Shown: positions 26,394-36,265, counted from the first letter of the stretch. The stretch: DNA of 64,000 nucleotides from CBFFRJ01 sp051486985 (GCF_051486985.1 NZ_JAHVDV010000010.1:62001-126000), one strand, 5' to 3'. Numbers and translations: made by a program. Notes: generated by a model not told the origin, from the letters alone.

Positions 26394-26411
26394 ATTTCTT
26401 GAACAAGAAAT
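26394..26411. promoter_or_regulatory. Palindrome between azoR and hrpA
   Basis: ATTTCTTGAACAAGAAAT has eight-base perfect arms around AA. It lies about 110 bases upstream of azoR and 77 bases upstream of hrpA in the divergent promoter region, so it looks like an operator. The binding protein is unknown. Confidence 0.45.
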
Positions 26412-26487
26412 GCAACAATGCGTTGTGCTATTCTACGCCCAATCCAATTAAGAGAAGTTTTCCGGCAGTGCTCTGCCCGATAAGATT

Positions 26488-29400
26488 ATGACAGAACAAC
26501 AGAAACTGGCCCTCACCGATCTTCATCGTCAGCTTGAACTGCTGATGCTGCGTGACAGGCAGCGCTTCGCCCGCCGTCTGCACGGGGTGAAGAAGGTTAA
26601 AAATCCTGAATCACAACAGGCTGTTTTCCAGACGATGATGCGCGAGATGGGCGAAGCGGCGCAAAAGGTGCAGCTACGCGAAGCGTCGCGTCCTGCGATT
26701 ACCTACCCCGAAAACCTGCCGGTAAGTCAGAAAAAACAGGCGATTCTTGAGGCGGTTCGCGATAATCAGGTCGTGATCGTTGCGGGTGAAACCGGCTCCG
26801 GTAAGACCACCCAGTTGCCAAAAATCTGTATGGAGCTCGGGCGCGGGGTCAGAGGGCTGATTGGTCATACTCAGCCGCGTCGTCTGGCGGCGCGCACTGT
26901 GGCTAACCGTATTGCGGAAGAGCTGCAAACGGAGCCGGGCGGCTGTATTGGTTATAAAGTGCGCTTTAGCGATCACGTCGGTGACAACACGCTGGTCAAG
27001 CTGATGACCGACGGTATTCTGCTGGCAGAAATTCAGCAGGACAGGCTGCTGATGCAGTACGACACCATCATTATTGATGAAGCGCACGAGCGTAGCCTGA
27101 ACATTGATTTCCTGCTCGGCTACCTGAAAGAACTCCTGCCGCGCCGCCCGGACCTGAAAATCATTATTACCTCAGCGACCATCGACCCGGAACGTTTCTC
27201 AACGCATTTTAATAACGCCCCGATTATTGAAGTCTCTGGCCGGACGTATCCGGTAGAGGTGCGGTATCGCCCGATTGTTGAAGAGGCAGAGGATACCGAG
27301 CGCGACCAGCTGCAGGCCATTTTTGATGCGGTCGACGAACTCGGCCGCGAAGCGCCGGGTGACATCCTGATTTTCATGAGCGGCGAGCGTGAAATTCGCG
27401 ATACCGCAGATGCGCTGAACAAACTAAATTTGCGCCACACCGAAGTGCTGCCACTGTATGCGCGTCTCTCGAACAGCGAGCAGAACCGCGTGTTCCAGTC
27501 CCACAGCGGGCGGCGCATTGTGCTGGCGACCAACGTCGCCGAAACCTCCCTGACGGTGCCGGGCATTAAATATGTCATTGATCCCGGGACCGCGCGTATC
27601 AGTCGCTACAGCTACCGCACTAAAGTGCAGCGACTGCCGATTGAGCCGGTTTCTCAGGCCTCGGCCAACCAGCGTAAAGGGCGCTGTGGTCGTGTTTCTG
27701 AAGGGATCTGTATTCGTCTCTACTCCGAAGATGATTTCCTCTCGCGCCCGGAATTTACCGACCCGGAAATTCTGCGTACCAACCTGGCCTCGGTTATCCT
27801 GCAGATGACCGCACTGGATTTGGGCGATATTGGCGCCTTTCCCTTCGTCGAGGCGCCGGATAAACGCAACATTCAGGATGGGGTGCGTCTGCTCGAAGAG
27901 TTGGGCGCAATCACCACCGATGAACAGCACACGGCATATAAACTGACGACTCAGGGCCGTCAGCTGAGCCAGCTGCCGGTCGATCCGCGTCTGGCGCGGA
28001 TGGTACTGGAAGCGCAGAAACACGGCTGCGTGCGTGAAGCGATGATCATCACTTCCGCGCTCTCGATTCAGGACCCGCGTGAACGACCGATGGATAAACA
28101 GCAGGCGTCCGATGAGAAGCACCGCCGCTTCCATGATAAAGAGTCGGACTTCCTGGCCTTTGTTAACCTGTGGAATTATCTCGGCGAACAGCAAAAAGCG
28201 CTCTCCTCAAATGCGTTCCGTCGCCAGTGTCGCGTGGACTATCTGAACTATCTGCGGGTGCGCGAATGGCAGGATATTTACACCCAGTTACGCCAGGTCG
28301 TAAAAGAGTTGGGTATCCCGGTGAACAGCGAACCTGCGCAGTACCGTGAAATTCATATCTCTCTGCTGACCGGACTGCTGTCGCATATCGGGATGAAAGA
28401 CACTGACAAGCAGGAGTTTACCGGCGCACGCAACGCCCGATTCTCCATTTTTCCAGGGTCCGGGTTGTTCAAAAAGCCGCCAAAATGGGCAATTGTTGCG
28501 GAACTGGTGGAAACCAGCCGTCTGTGGGGGCGCATCGCCGCCCGTATCGACCCGGAATGGGTCGAGCCGGTGGCGCAACACCTGATCAAACGCTCCTACA
28601 GTGAACCCCACTGGGAACGCTCGCAGGGGGCGGTGATGGCGACGGAAAAAGTCACGGTGTATGGTCTGCCGATAGTGGCTGCCCGCAGCGTGAACTACAG
28701 CCAGATCGATCCGGCGCTGTGCCGCGAGTTGTTTATCCGCCATGCGCTGGTGGAGGGTGACTGGCAGACGCGTCACGCCTTCTTCCGTGACAACCTCAAG
28801 CTGCGGGCGGAAGTGGAAGAGCTGGAGCATAAATCCCGCCGTCGCGACATTCTGGTTGACGATGAGACGCTGTTTGAGTTTTACGACCAGCGCATCAGTC
28901 ACGACGTTATTTCTGCCCGGCATTTCGACAGCTGGTGGAAAACCGTCAGTCGCGAGACGCCCGATCTGCTCAACTTTGAAAAGAGCATGCTCATCAAAGA
29001 GGGCGCAGAGAAGATAAGCAAACTGGACTACCCGAACTTCTGGCATCAGGGCAATCTCAAGCTGCGCCTGAGCTACCAGTTTGAGCCGGGTACTGACGCA
29101 GACGGCGTGACGGTCCATATTCCGTTGCCGCTGCTCAACCAGGTGGAAGACACCGGGTTTGAGTGGCAAATTCCTGGGCTGCGCCGTGAGCTGGTTATCG
29201 CGTTAATCAAATCGCTGCCTAAACCGGTGCGGCGAAACTTTGTTCCTGCGCCAAACTATGCCGAAGCCTTTTTAGGACGCGTGACACCCCTTGAACTGCC
29301 GCTGCTCGATTCACTCGAACGCGAACTGCGGCGCATGACCGGCAATACCATTGACCGTGAAGAGTGGCACTGGGATCAGGTGCCCGATCACCTGAAAATG

Positions 29401-30390
29401 TCGTTTCGCGTGGTGGATGACAAGAACAGGAAACTTCAGGAAGGTCGCGATCTGACCGCACTGAAAGAGGCGCTGAAAGGCAAAGTTCAGGAAACGCTCT
29501 CGGCGGTAGCCGATGATGGCATTGAACAGAGCGGGCTGCATATCTGGAGCTTTGGCACCCTGGCAGAGAGTTACGAACAGAAGCGGGGCAATTATAAGGT
29601 TAAGGCCTGGCCTGCGCTGGTGGATGAGCGCGACAGTGTCGCCATTAAATTATTTGATAATCCGCTTGAGCAGCAGCAGGCGATGTGGCGGGGGTTACGC
29701 CGTTTACTGCTGCTCAATATTCCTTCGCCGGTGAAATATCTGCATGAGAAGCTGCCCAACAAAGCCAAGCTGGGACTCTACTTTAACCCCTATGGCAAGG
29801 TGCTGGATCTTATCGATGACTGTATCTCCTGCGGTGTCGATAAGCTCATCAGTGACGCAGGCGGTCCGGTATGGACGGAAGAAGCTTTTACCGCGCTGCA
29901 TGAAAAAGTGCGTGCCGAACTGAACGAAACCGTGGTTGAGATTGCAAAACAGGTCGAGCAGATCCTGACGGCGGTGTTCAACATTAATAAACGGCTGAAA
30001 GGGCGCGTGGACATGACGATGGCACTGGGGCTGTCAGACATTAAAGCGCAAATGGCAGGGCTGGTTTACTGTGGCTTCGTCACCGGCAACGGTTTCCGTC
30101 GTCTCGATGACACGCTGCGCTATTTACAGGCCATTGAAAAACGTCTGGAAAAAATGGCGGTCGACCCCCATCGCGACAGAGCACAGATGTTGAGGGTGGA
30201 GCAGGTGCAGCAGGCCTGGCAGCAGTGGTTACATAAACTGCCACCGGCGCGACGTGACGATGACGATGTGAAAGCGGTTCGCTGGATGATTGAAGAGCTG
30301 CGCGTCAGCCTTTTTGCCCAGCAGCTGGGCACGCCCTTCCCGGTATCCGATAAGCGCGTCATGCAGGCGATGGAGCAGATCACTGCCTGA
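26488..30390 (+). CDS. hrpA: ATP-dependent RNA helicase HrpA
   Basis: A 1300-residue DEAH-box helicase, the same length as E. coli HrpA. Walker A GETGSGKT is near residue 98, DEAH (IIIDEAHERSLN) near 197 and SAT (ITSATIDPERF) near 229, followed by motif V/VI (TNVAETSLTVPG, QRKGRCGRVSEG), the winged-helix/HA2 and OB regions and a long HrpA-specific C-terminal domain. HrpA is involved in mRNA processing and resolving stalled ribosomes. Start ATG 26488 matches MTEQQK. A strong hairpin follows the stop. Confidence 0.97.
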   Translation: MTEQQKLALTDLHRQLELLMLRDRQRFARRLHGVKKVKNPESQQAVFQTMMREMGEAAQKVQLREASRPAITYPENLPVSQKKQAILEAVRDNQVVIVAGETGSGKTTQLPKICMELGRGVRGLIGHTQPRRLAARTVANRIAEELQTEPGGCIGYKVRFSDHVGDNTLVKLMTDGILLAEIQQDRLLMQYDTIIIDEAHERSLNIDFLLGYLKELLPRRPDLKIIITSATIDPERFSTHFNNAPIIEVSGRTYPVEVRYRPIVEEAEDTERDQLQAIFDAVDELGREAPGDILIFMSGEREIRDTADALNKLNLRHTEVLPLYARLSNSEQNRVFQSHSGRRIVLATNVAETSLTVPGIKYVIDPGTARISRYSYRTKVQRLPIEPVSQASANQRKGRCGRVSEGICIRLYSEDDFLSRPEFTDPEILRTNLASVILQMTALDLGDIGAFPFVEAPDKRNIQDGVRLLEELGAITTDEQHTAYKLTTQGRQLSQLPVDPRLARMVLEAQKHGCVREAMIITSALSIQDPRERPMDKQQASDEKHRRFHDKESDFLAFVNLWNYLGEQQKALSSNAFRRQCRVDYLNYLRVREWQDIYTQLRQVVKELGIPVNSEPAQYREIHISLLTGLLSHIGMKDTDKQEFTGARNARFSIFPGSGLFKKPPKWAIVAELVETSRLWGRIAARIDPEWVEPVAQHLIKRSYSEPHWERSQGAVMATEKVTVYGLPIVAARSVNYSQIDPALCRELFIRHALVEGDWQTRHAFFRDNLKLRAEVEELEHKSRRRDILVDDETLFEFYDQRISHDVISARHFDSWWKTVSRETPDLLNFEKSMLIKEGAEKISKLDYPNFWHQGNLKLRLSYQFEPGTDADGVTVHIPLPLLNQVEDTGFEWQIPGLRRELVIALIKSLPKPVRRNFVPAPNYAEAFLGRVTPLELPLLDSLERELRRMTGNTIDREEWHWDQVPDHLKMSFRVVDDKNRKLQEGRDLTALKEALKGKVQETLSAVADDGIEQSGLHIWSFGTLAESYEQKRGNYKVKAWPALVDERDSVAIKLFDNPLEQQQAMWRGLRRLLLLNIPSPVKYLHEKLPNKAKLGLYFNPYGKVLDLIDDCISCGVDKLISDAGGPVWTEEAFTALHEKVRAELNETVVEIAKQVEQILTAVFNINKRLKGRVDMTMALGLSDIKAQMAGLVYCGFVTGNGFRRLDDTLRYLQAIEKRLEKMAVDPHRDRAQMLRVEQVQQAWQQWLHKLPPARRDDDDVKAVRWMIEELRVSLFAQQLGTPFPVSDKRVMQAMEQITA

Positions 30391-30396
30391 GACGTT

Positions 30397-30429
30397 CTGC
30401 CGGGCGGAGCAGCGTGAGCCGCCCGGCAG
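30397..30429. terminator. Terminator-like hairpin between hrpA and the efflux operon
   Basis: Eleven-base perfect arms CTGCCGGGCGG and CCGCCCGGCAG lie seven bases after the hrpA stop and before the 3' end of the convergent efflux operon. The U-tract is weak on both sides, but location and stability suggest a shared terminator. Confidence 0.6.
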
Positions 30430-30451
30430 AGTATTCTATTTGCAGCAGTGG

Positions 30452-31903
30452 TTAATGGACGTCCTCTTTGCGGGTAAGTTTTCCCCTCAGGGGGTTATCA
30501 GCATCTTCCTTGTCTCTCGTTCTCTGGCCGGACGCTGACCAGCCGCCTCCCAGCGCTTTATACAAATCGATTTGCGCCAGTAACAGATTGCGCTTCACTT
30601 CCACCACGCTCAGTTGTGCCGAGAAGAGCGTGCGGCGGGCATCCAGTTCATCAATATAGGAGGAGTAACCATTACGGTAGCGCTTTTGTGCGATGCGCAA
30701 CGTCTCCTGAGCCACCCCGACCTGCGCCTGCAGTTCATCGAGTTGCTCCTGCAAACGGATGATAGCGTCCAGACTGTCATTCACCTCTTTGAAGGCGTTT
30801 CTGACCGTTTTCTCATAAGAATAGAGCGCCTGGTTACGTTGTGACGTTGTCACGTCAACCTGCGCGTTCAGCGCCTGACGATTAAGCAACGGCGCAAGTA
30901 TGCTGCCGCCAATGCTCCATAGCTGCAGGGGGTTGTCGAGCAAACCCGGCAGGGTGCGATCCTGGATATTGCCCGTTGCGGTGAGATTGAGCGACGGTAA
31001 CAGACTGGCGCGGGCAGAGGAGAGTGTCGCGTCGGCGGCGATCAGTTGCTGTTCTGCCTGGGTAATATCGGGGCGGCGATTAAGCAGTGAGGAGGGCAGC
31101 GAAGCCGGCAGCGTAAGCGGTGTGAGCGTATCCAGCCCTCCCGTGCGGGTAATCGCACCCGGATTGGCCCCCAGCAGCAGACTCAGCGCATTTTCCTGTT
31201 GGCTAATCTGATGACGTAACCCTGGGATCTGGGCGCGGGTGGCACGCACTTCGGAATCCGATTGCATCAGTTCAAGGCGGGAACTGTATCCCGTCTCAAA
31301 CTGCCGCCGCGCCAGTTTGAGAGCCTCTTCCCGTGCCTGGAGCGTTGATTGCGTCACTTTTAACCGATCGTCCAGCGACAACAGCGTGATGTATCCTGAG
31401 GCAACGGATGAGGCCACGGTGAGATCAGCGGCAGCGGCAGCCGCTTTTTGCGCAGCTAACGAGGCCCGCGCGGCGTCGGCGCTGCTGCGGTTTACCCCCC
31501 AGATATCCACGTCATAGCTGGCCGTCAGGCTGCCCTTATAGAGTGAACTGTACACCGGAAGACCCGTGGCAGCAGAGGACGAGCGGGCGCGCGTTGCGTT
31601 TAGCCCGGCATCCAGCGACGGGAGCAGGCTGCCTTCTGCGCCGTAGACCCGGGCCTGATACTCATTGACACGCTCACGGGCGATGAGAACATCGCTGTTG
31701 GCACTTAGCGCCTGATCCACCCGGGCATTCAGCGCGGGGTCATTAAAACGGTGCCACCAGGCTTTATCCACACTGCCGGTCGGCCCGGAGGCCGAGCGCC
31801 AGGCGGCTGGGATCTGTAATGAGGGTGTGGCAGGTTTAACGTTAACCGACTGACAACCCGACAGCGCCAGACACAGGGCGATGAGAGTGGGGCGAAAGAT
31901 CAT
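30452..31903 (-). CDS. TolC-like outer membrane efflux lipoprotein
   Basis: A 483-residue outer membrane factor of the NodT/OprM type. The signal peptide ends in lipobox ALSGC, and two repeated OEP (outer membrane efflux protein) halves follow (helical segments around residues 70-250 and 270-460). It is the last gene of a marR-MFS-hlyD-OMF operon; its ATG overlaps the HlyD stop by four bases. It provides the outer membrane duct for the pump. The gene contains a matS site at 30841-30853. Confidence 0.88.
   Translation of the reverse strand: MIFRPTLIALCLALSGCQSVNVKPATPSLQIPAAWRSASGPTGSVDKAWWHRFNDPALNARVDQALSANSDVLIARERVNEYQARVYGAEGSLLPSLDAGLNATRARSSSAATGLPVYSSLYKGSLTASYDVDIWGVNRSSADAARASLAAQKAAAAAADLTVASSVASGYITLLSLDDRLKVTQSTLQAREEALKLARRQFETGYSSRLELMQSDSEVRATRAQIPGLRHQISQQENALSLLLGANPGAITRTGGLDTLTPLTLPASLPSSLLNRRPDITQAEQQLIAADATLSSARASLLPSLNLTATGNIQDRTLPGLLDNPLQLWSIGGSILAPLLNRQALNAQVDVTTSQRNQALYSYEKTVRNAFKEVNDSLDAIIRLQEQLDELQAQVGVAQETLRIAQKRYRNGYSSYIDELDARRTLFSAQLSVVEVKRNLLLAQIDLYKALGGGWSASGQRTRDKEDADNPLRGKLTRKEDVH
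30841..30853. other. matS site (MatP binding site)
   Basis: GTGACGTTGTCAC fits the published matS consensus GTGACRNYGTCAC exactly. matS sites recruit MatP and mark the chromosome terminus macrodomain in enterobacteria. It lies within the efflux outer membrane factor gene. Confidence 0.75.
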
Positions 31904-32982
31904 GGCCGGGTCTCCCGGGTGTCAATATTAACCTGCACTGACATCCCCGGCCGCAGACGGGCAATGTCCTCCGCTTTCCCCTCCACCTCAATACGCACCG
32001 GAATGCGCTGGGCGATTTTAACGAAGTTGCCGGTCGCGTTGTCCGGTGTGATGGCACTGAACTCCACACCGGTTGCTGGCGAAATGCTTTGTACGCGTCC
32101 CTGGAATGCTTTGCCATCGAGCGCATCGACGGTAAAGCGCACCGGCTGACCAATGCGCAGATTCGCCAACTGCGTCTCTTTAATATTCGCGATGACCCAA
32201 TGTTGCGCGGGCACCAGTGAGGTCAGGTGAGTCCCGGCGGAAACATACGCCCCAAGCCGGACGCTAATCTGCCCCAACTGGCCGTCACGCGGGGCGAGGA
32301 TGCGCGTATTTTGTAAGTCTATCTCCGCCAGTTCCAGCGCCGCCTTCGCGCTTTGCACATCGGCCTGTAACGACGCACGGTTCACAATAACGGTTTGCAA
32401 ATCCTGTTTTGACATCTCCAGGGTCGCCTGCGCCTGGGCGATGCTGGCGCTCCCCTGCGCGGCGGTCGCCAGCGCGGCATCTCGTTCACGCACCGAGAGA
32501 GAGCCGTCAGACGCCAGCGCTTTCACTCGTTTTAAATCTGCCTGCGACTGCTGACTCAGCGCTCTGGCGCTCGCCAGAGCCGCCTCATTACGCTTAATTA
32601 CGGCCTCTGCGCTTTTGCGCTGCTGAATATTGTTATTGAGCGCCGCGACTTTCATCGCCAGCTGTGCCTGCGCCTGGTGCACTTTCTGACGATAGATCCG
32701 GTCATCAATCTGCATGATCAGATCGCCTTTCTTTACCTGGGCAAAATCCTGCACCGGCACCTCAGTGATATAGCCGTTGACCTGAGGACTGATAAAGGTC
32801 GTCAGCCCGCGCACATAGGCGTTATCGGTAAACTGGGTGTGACGGGTAAAGGGCGGCAACTGCCAGGCGAAAAGAATGACCAGAACCCCGACGATACCGA
32901 TCGCGGCCGCGGCAAAAATCGACACAATGCGCAGGTTACTGCGGGTAGTGGCCCGCTCTTTAGCGGCGTCCTGCTGACTCAT
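31900..32982 (-). CDS. HlyD/EmrA-family membrane fusion protein
   Basis: A 360-residue periplasmic adaptor. One N-terminal transmembrane helix (about residues 21-43) is followed by a biotinyl-lipoyl half (YITEVPVQDFAQVKKGDLI), a long alpha-hairpin coiled coil (about 95-210) and the second lipoyl half and beta-barrel (ILAPRDGQLGQISVRLGAYV). It links the MFS pump to the outer membrane factor. RBS GGAGCAAAT; 28 bases after the MFS gene and overlapping the OMF gene. Confidence 0.9.
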   Translation of the reverse strand: MSQQDAAKERATTRSNLRIVSIFAAAAIGIVGVLVILFAWQLPPFTRHTQFTDNAYVRGLTTFISPQVNGYITEVPVQDFAQVKKGDLIMQIDDRIYRQKVHQAQAQLAMKVAALNNNIQQRKSAEAVIKRNEAALASARALSQQSQADLKRVKALASDGSLSVRERDAALATAAQGSASIAQAQATLEMSKQDLQTVIVNRASLQADVQSAKAALELAEIDLQNTRILAPRDGQLGQISVRLGAYVSAGTHLTSLVPAQHWVIANIKETQLANLRIGQPVRFTVDALDGKAFQGRVQSISPATGVEFSAITPDNATGNFVKIAQRIPVRIEVEGKAEDIARLRPGMSVQVNIDTRETRP

Positions 32983-33010
32983 ATTTGCTCCAGTAAAAAT
33001 GTCACGCGTG

Positions 33011-34663
33011 TTACTTCGTTCCTGTTGCCCGACGCAGAGCGATGCGTGCGGTAATGCGTAAACGCAGCAATCGCCAGAGGATCCATACCAGGGTGGCGGC
33101 GGCCACCGAGGCGGTTAAAAGGTAAGTATCGTTGTAAGCCAGAATATTCGCTTCCAGTGTGCTGACACTTTGCAACTGAAGGACCGCCTGGGTAGCGAGC
33201 AGCGCCGTGTCGCCAGTCATGTGCTGGTAGAGCTGGGTATAGGCCTGCAATCGTTCAGTGACAGCGGGATCCAGTGTGGTCAGCTGTTCGGCCAGCAGTG
33301 CCGAGTGGTATTTCTCCCGCCAGGTCTGGAAGGTTCCGAGAATGGCCGAACCTAACAGGCCGCCAATATTCTGGCTCATCCCAAATAGCACCGAAAAACT
33401 CACCAGGTTGCGGGGATCGGCAACCACGCCGCCAATGCCTGCCAGCATCGCTGGCGCAAGGAAGAAGGCGCTGCCAAAGCCCAGCAGGAACTGGCTTATC
33501 ATTAGCTGATCGGGGCGGGTGAGACTGGTGGAGTGGCTGTCCATCAGGGAAGCCACGATCATCAGCATCAGGGCGGTGACAATGGGCCAGGCCAGCCGCT
33601 GGGGTTTAATCGTCAGACAGCTGGCGATGATTCCTGAGACGATGCCCGCCAGGATAGACCAGGCCAGATGGCTCATCTGTTCATTCTGCAAACCAACGTA
33701 CTGTAGCCAGCCGTACACGCCAGTGTTTTGCTCCGCAAGCACAATGCGGATAAGCAGCATGATAAGCCCCAGGCGCAAAATGCTGCCGCTGGACAACCAG
33801 CGGGTGTTCAGCAAAGGGTTACTCCGGTTGTGCTCAAACACCATTGCGCTCACGATAAGCACGACAGCCAGTGCCAGCGACCAGCCAATCCACAGGGCTT
33901 CAAACCACCAGTAAAGCCGACCGAATGAGAGCACCGCACACAGAAGCGCCATGCCGGGGGCCAGTAAAAAGAAGGTAATAAAGTCTTTTTTCTCAAACAC
34001 TTTTTTACGATCCCCTGGCGGTAATTTCAGTAACACCACGCAGGCGAGGGAGATGAGGGCCAGCCCAAGTTCAAAGAAGTAAAGGCCGCGCCACTCGTCC
34101 ATCTGCAATAACTCGGTGGAGAAGAGGCGGGCGATGGGGATAGCCAGCGATGACCCCGTTATCCCGATGGTCAGCGCTTTGAGGCGATGTCGTGCCGGCC
34201 ACGCCTGAATCTGATAATAAATCCCCAGCGAACTGAGCGCGGCGGCCACCATGCCATGCGCCGCGCGAACCAGTATGGCCGAGCTCAGATCGTTCACAAA
34301 CAGGTGGAAAAAGGTCACCAGCACATAAAGCACCAGAAATCCTTCGGTAAACGCCCGCAGGCCAAACTGCTGGCGGAATTTAACCAACAATAAATTAATG
34401 GAAACGTTGGTCATCACATAAACCGCCGGTAGCCAGGCAATTTCCGTAGACCAGGCGGCGAAGGTGCCCTGCAGATTTTGCAGGTTCGCGGTGACCATCG
34501 CGTTTCCGAGCGCGCCGGTCATACAGACCAGCAGGCCAACGATGCCGTACGCGATACGGCGGGGGGTACTGTGAAAAGGCGTAGAGGGGGACCCCAGCAG
34601 CATCGGTTTCTCATGGGGTGCCCATTCACGCGGCGCGTAGGGATCGCTTTTCGGCAGGCGCAT
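33011..34663 (-). CDS. MFS drug efflux transporter (DHA2-like)
   Basis: A 550-residue membrane protein with a 35-residue polar N-terminus and about 14 hydrophobic segments, typical of the DHA2/EmrB group of proton-coupled exporters. Its start codon overlaps the upstream marR stop (TAATG), so translation is coupled. With the HlyD adaptor and OMF it should form a tripartite pump across both membranes. Substrate cannot be deduced; the family exports hydrophobic drugs, fatty acids or fusaric acid-like compounds. Confidence 0.88.
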   Translation of the reverse strand: MRLPKSDPYAPREWAPHEKPMLLGSPSTPFHSTPRRIAYGIVGLLVCMTGALGNAMVTANLQNLQGTFAAWSTEIAWLPAVYVMTNVSINLLLVKFRQQFGLRAFTEGFLVLYVLVTFFHLFVNDLSSAILVRAAHGMVAAALSSLGIYYQIQAWPARHRLKALTIGITGSSLAIPIARLFSTELLQMDEWRGLYFFELGLALISLACVVLLKLPPGDRKKVFEKKDFITFFLLAPGMALLCAVLSFGRLYWWFEALWIGWSLALAVVLIVSAMVFEHNRSNPLLNTRWLSSGSILRLGLIMLLIRIVLAEQNTGVYGWLQYVGLQNEQMSHLAWSILAGIVSGIIASCLTIKPQRLAWPIVTALMLMIVASLMDSHSTSLTRPDQLMISQFLLGFGSAFFLAPAMLAGIGGVVADPRNLVSFSVLFGMSQNIGGLLGSAILGTFQTWREKYHSALLAEQLTTLDPAVTERLQAYTQLYQHMTGDTALLATQAVLQLQSVSTLEANILAYNDTYLLTASVAAATLVWILWRLLRLRITARIALRRATGTK

Positions 34664-35094
34664 TACTTCTTCTCGACCTCGCGCAGAAGCTTTTCAAGAA
34701 CCCGACGTGTGTCTGCCTGCTCCTGGGGGGTAATGACGGAGAGTATTTCTTCCCGCAGCGTGTCCGCAACGGTTTTGACCTGATGGTACAACGCCATGCC
34801 TTGCCCGGTTGCCACCAGCAGACGTTTACGTTTGTCCTGCGCGGTCAGTACGCGCTCAACAAGCTGTTGTTCGACCAGACGATTAAGCAATGGCACCAGA
34901 GTGGCATTTTCGACGCCAAGCTCACAGGCCAGCTCGCTCTGCGATAGCGGCGTGTCGTGACGGGCAATGGCCGACACCGCGACCCAGCTGGCCTGACTCA
35001 TTCCCAACCCTTTCAGGCGACGGTCGACCGCCAGCCGCCAGTGGTGCGCGGTTAAATAGAGCAGATGAGAAAAGGTGAGTTCACGATTATCCAT
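34663..35094 (-). CDS. MarR-family repressor of the efflux operon
   Basis: A 143-residue winged-helix regulator with the MarR core: QSELACELGVENATLVPLLNRL recognition region followed by the wing segment ERVLTAQDKRKRLL. As the first gene of the operon it most likely represses marR-MFS-hlyD-OMF and is released by pump substrates, as EmrR does for emrAB. A perfect 14-base palindrome lies 19 bases upstream. Confidence 0.88.
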   Translation of the reverse strand: MDNRELTFSHLLYLTAHHWRLAVDRRLKGLGMSQASWVAVSAIARHDTPLSQSELACELGVENATLVPLLNRLVEQQLVERVLTAQDKRKRLLVATGQGMALYHQVKTVADTLREEILSVITPQEQADTRRVLEKLLREVEKK

Positions 35095-35112
35095 TCATTA
35101 TTCTGATAATTA

Positions 35113-35126
35113 GTTAGAGCTCTAAC
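35113..35126 (-). promoter_or_regulatory. Putative MarR operator
   Basis: GTTAGAGCTCTAAC is a perfect 14-base palindrome within an AT-rich promoter region just upstream of marR. Size, symmetry and position fit a MarR-family operator; binding is inferred. Confidence 0.6.
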
Positions 35127-35320
35127 GAGTTTAGCGTCAGGCTGCGGAATAATACAAGTCGGGAAGAAGGCGCGTCGTTTGGCAGAACAGGCATGTCAGA
35201 TAAGCGTTTTGAGGAGGAGTCCTCGGCATAAGCCGGTCAGCAGGGCATTTTCTGCCACTTTACGATGTAGTAGGGCTTAACTATGCTGTGAGCTTGCTTA
35301 AAACAAGGAGACCGCTGCCT

Positions 35321-36118
35321 ATGATGAACTTCCTTGCGTTATCCGAAAAGACGCTTAACGCCGCCAACACCCTGGGTCAGTGGCTTGCGCAGAATGCATT
35401 TGAGGGCAAGCCAGAACCGGTGCATGCAGAGGCGGTGATCCTCGCTGGCAATGCGGTGATCCCGGTCATTGATGCCGCCTGTGATATCGCCTCACGCCAT
35501 AATATCCCGCTGATTATCAGCGGAGGCATCGGTCACTCCACCACTTTTCTTTACCATGCCGTGGCAAGCCATCCCAGGTACAACACAATCCAGACCACGG
35601 GGAAAGCCGAAGCGACGATTCTGGCCGAGATTGCCCGTCAGTACTGGTCTGTCCCCGCCCGCAACATTCTCATCGAAGACAGGTCATCGCACTGCGGGGA
35701 AAACGCACGTTTCAGCATCGATCTTATCTGCTCGCACGGTTTGAACCTCGCCAGCGTCTTGGTCATGCAGGATCCGACCATGCAGCGCCGGACTATGGCG
35801 ACCTTTGCCCGTGCGAGTCAGGGTGTCGCCAGCGCCCCTCACTGGCTGAGTTATCCAGGGTTTACGCCCCAGCTGACGCAATCCGATAAGGGATTAACAT
35901 TTACTCCTTTCACAAGTGGGTTATGGCCGACAGAACGCTATCTCTCCTTACTCCTTGGCGAAGTGCCACGCCTGCGTGATGACGCACAGGGCTACGGCCC
36001 GAACGGGCAGGATTTCATTGTGCATGTTGATGTACCTGACCACATCGAAGCCGCCTGGCAACTGATGCGCGACGATGAGGTTTTGCAGTCAGTTATCACT
36101 CCCCGCGCGCTGCGTTAA
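35321..36118 (+). CDS. ydcF: YdcF, DUF218 protein
   Basis: A 265-residue DUF218 (SanA-like Rossmann) protein. Signatures AVILAGNAVIPVIDAA, LIISGGIGHSTTFLY and DRSSHCGENARFS match E. coli YdcF, which binds S-adenosylmethionine in vitro. ATG 35321 is preceded by AAGGAG at ten bases and matches the E. coli start; an upstream in-frame GTG is less likely. Located between hrpA and aldA as in E. coli, except that the efflux operon has been inserted between it and hrpA. Confidence 0.9.
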   Translation: MMNFLALSEKTLNAANTLGQWLAQNAFEGKPEPVHAEAVILAGNAVIPVIDAACDIASRHNIPLIISGGIGHSTTFLYHAVASHPRYNTIQTTGKAEATILAEIARQYWSVPARNILIEDRSSHCGENARFSIDLICSHGLNLASVLVMQDPTMQRRTMATFARASQGVASAPHWLSYPGFTPQLTQSDKGLTFTPFTSGLWPTERYLSLLLGEVPRLRDDAQGYGPNGQDFIVHVDVPDHIEAAWQLMRDDEVLQSVITPRALR

Positions 36119-36265
36119 GGCCATGCCCGTTTGCGCTATGACAAACGCAAACGGGCAGGTGGCTGGCAGGCAATGTTATCTTTCTGTTGCCAGAATGCCT
36201 TTCTTTTATGATTTGACTCACAAATTCCTGCTGTCACCCTGGGAAATACCCTGAACGCTTGTAAA

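Noticed and set aside
27424..29169. Minus-strand frames of up to 293 codons inside hrpA
   Set aside because: hrpA is certain on the plus strand; these antisense frames have no recognisable domain.
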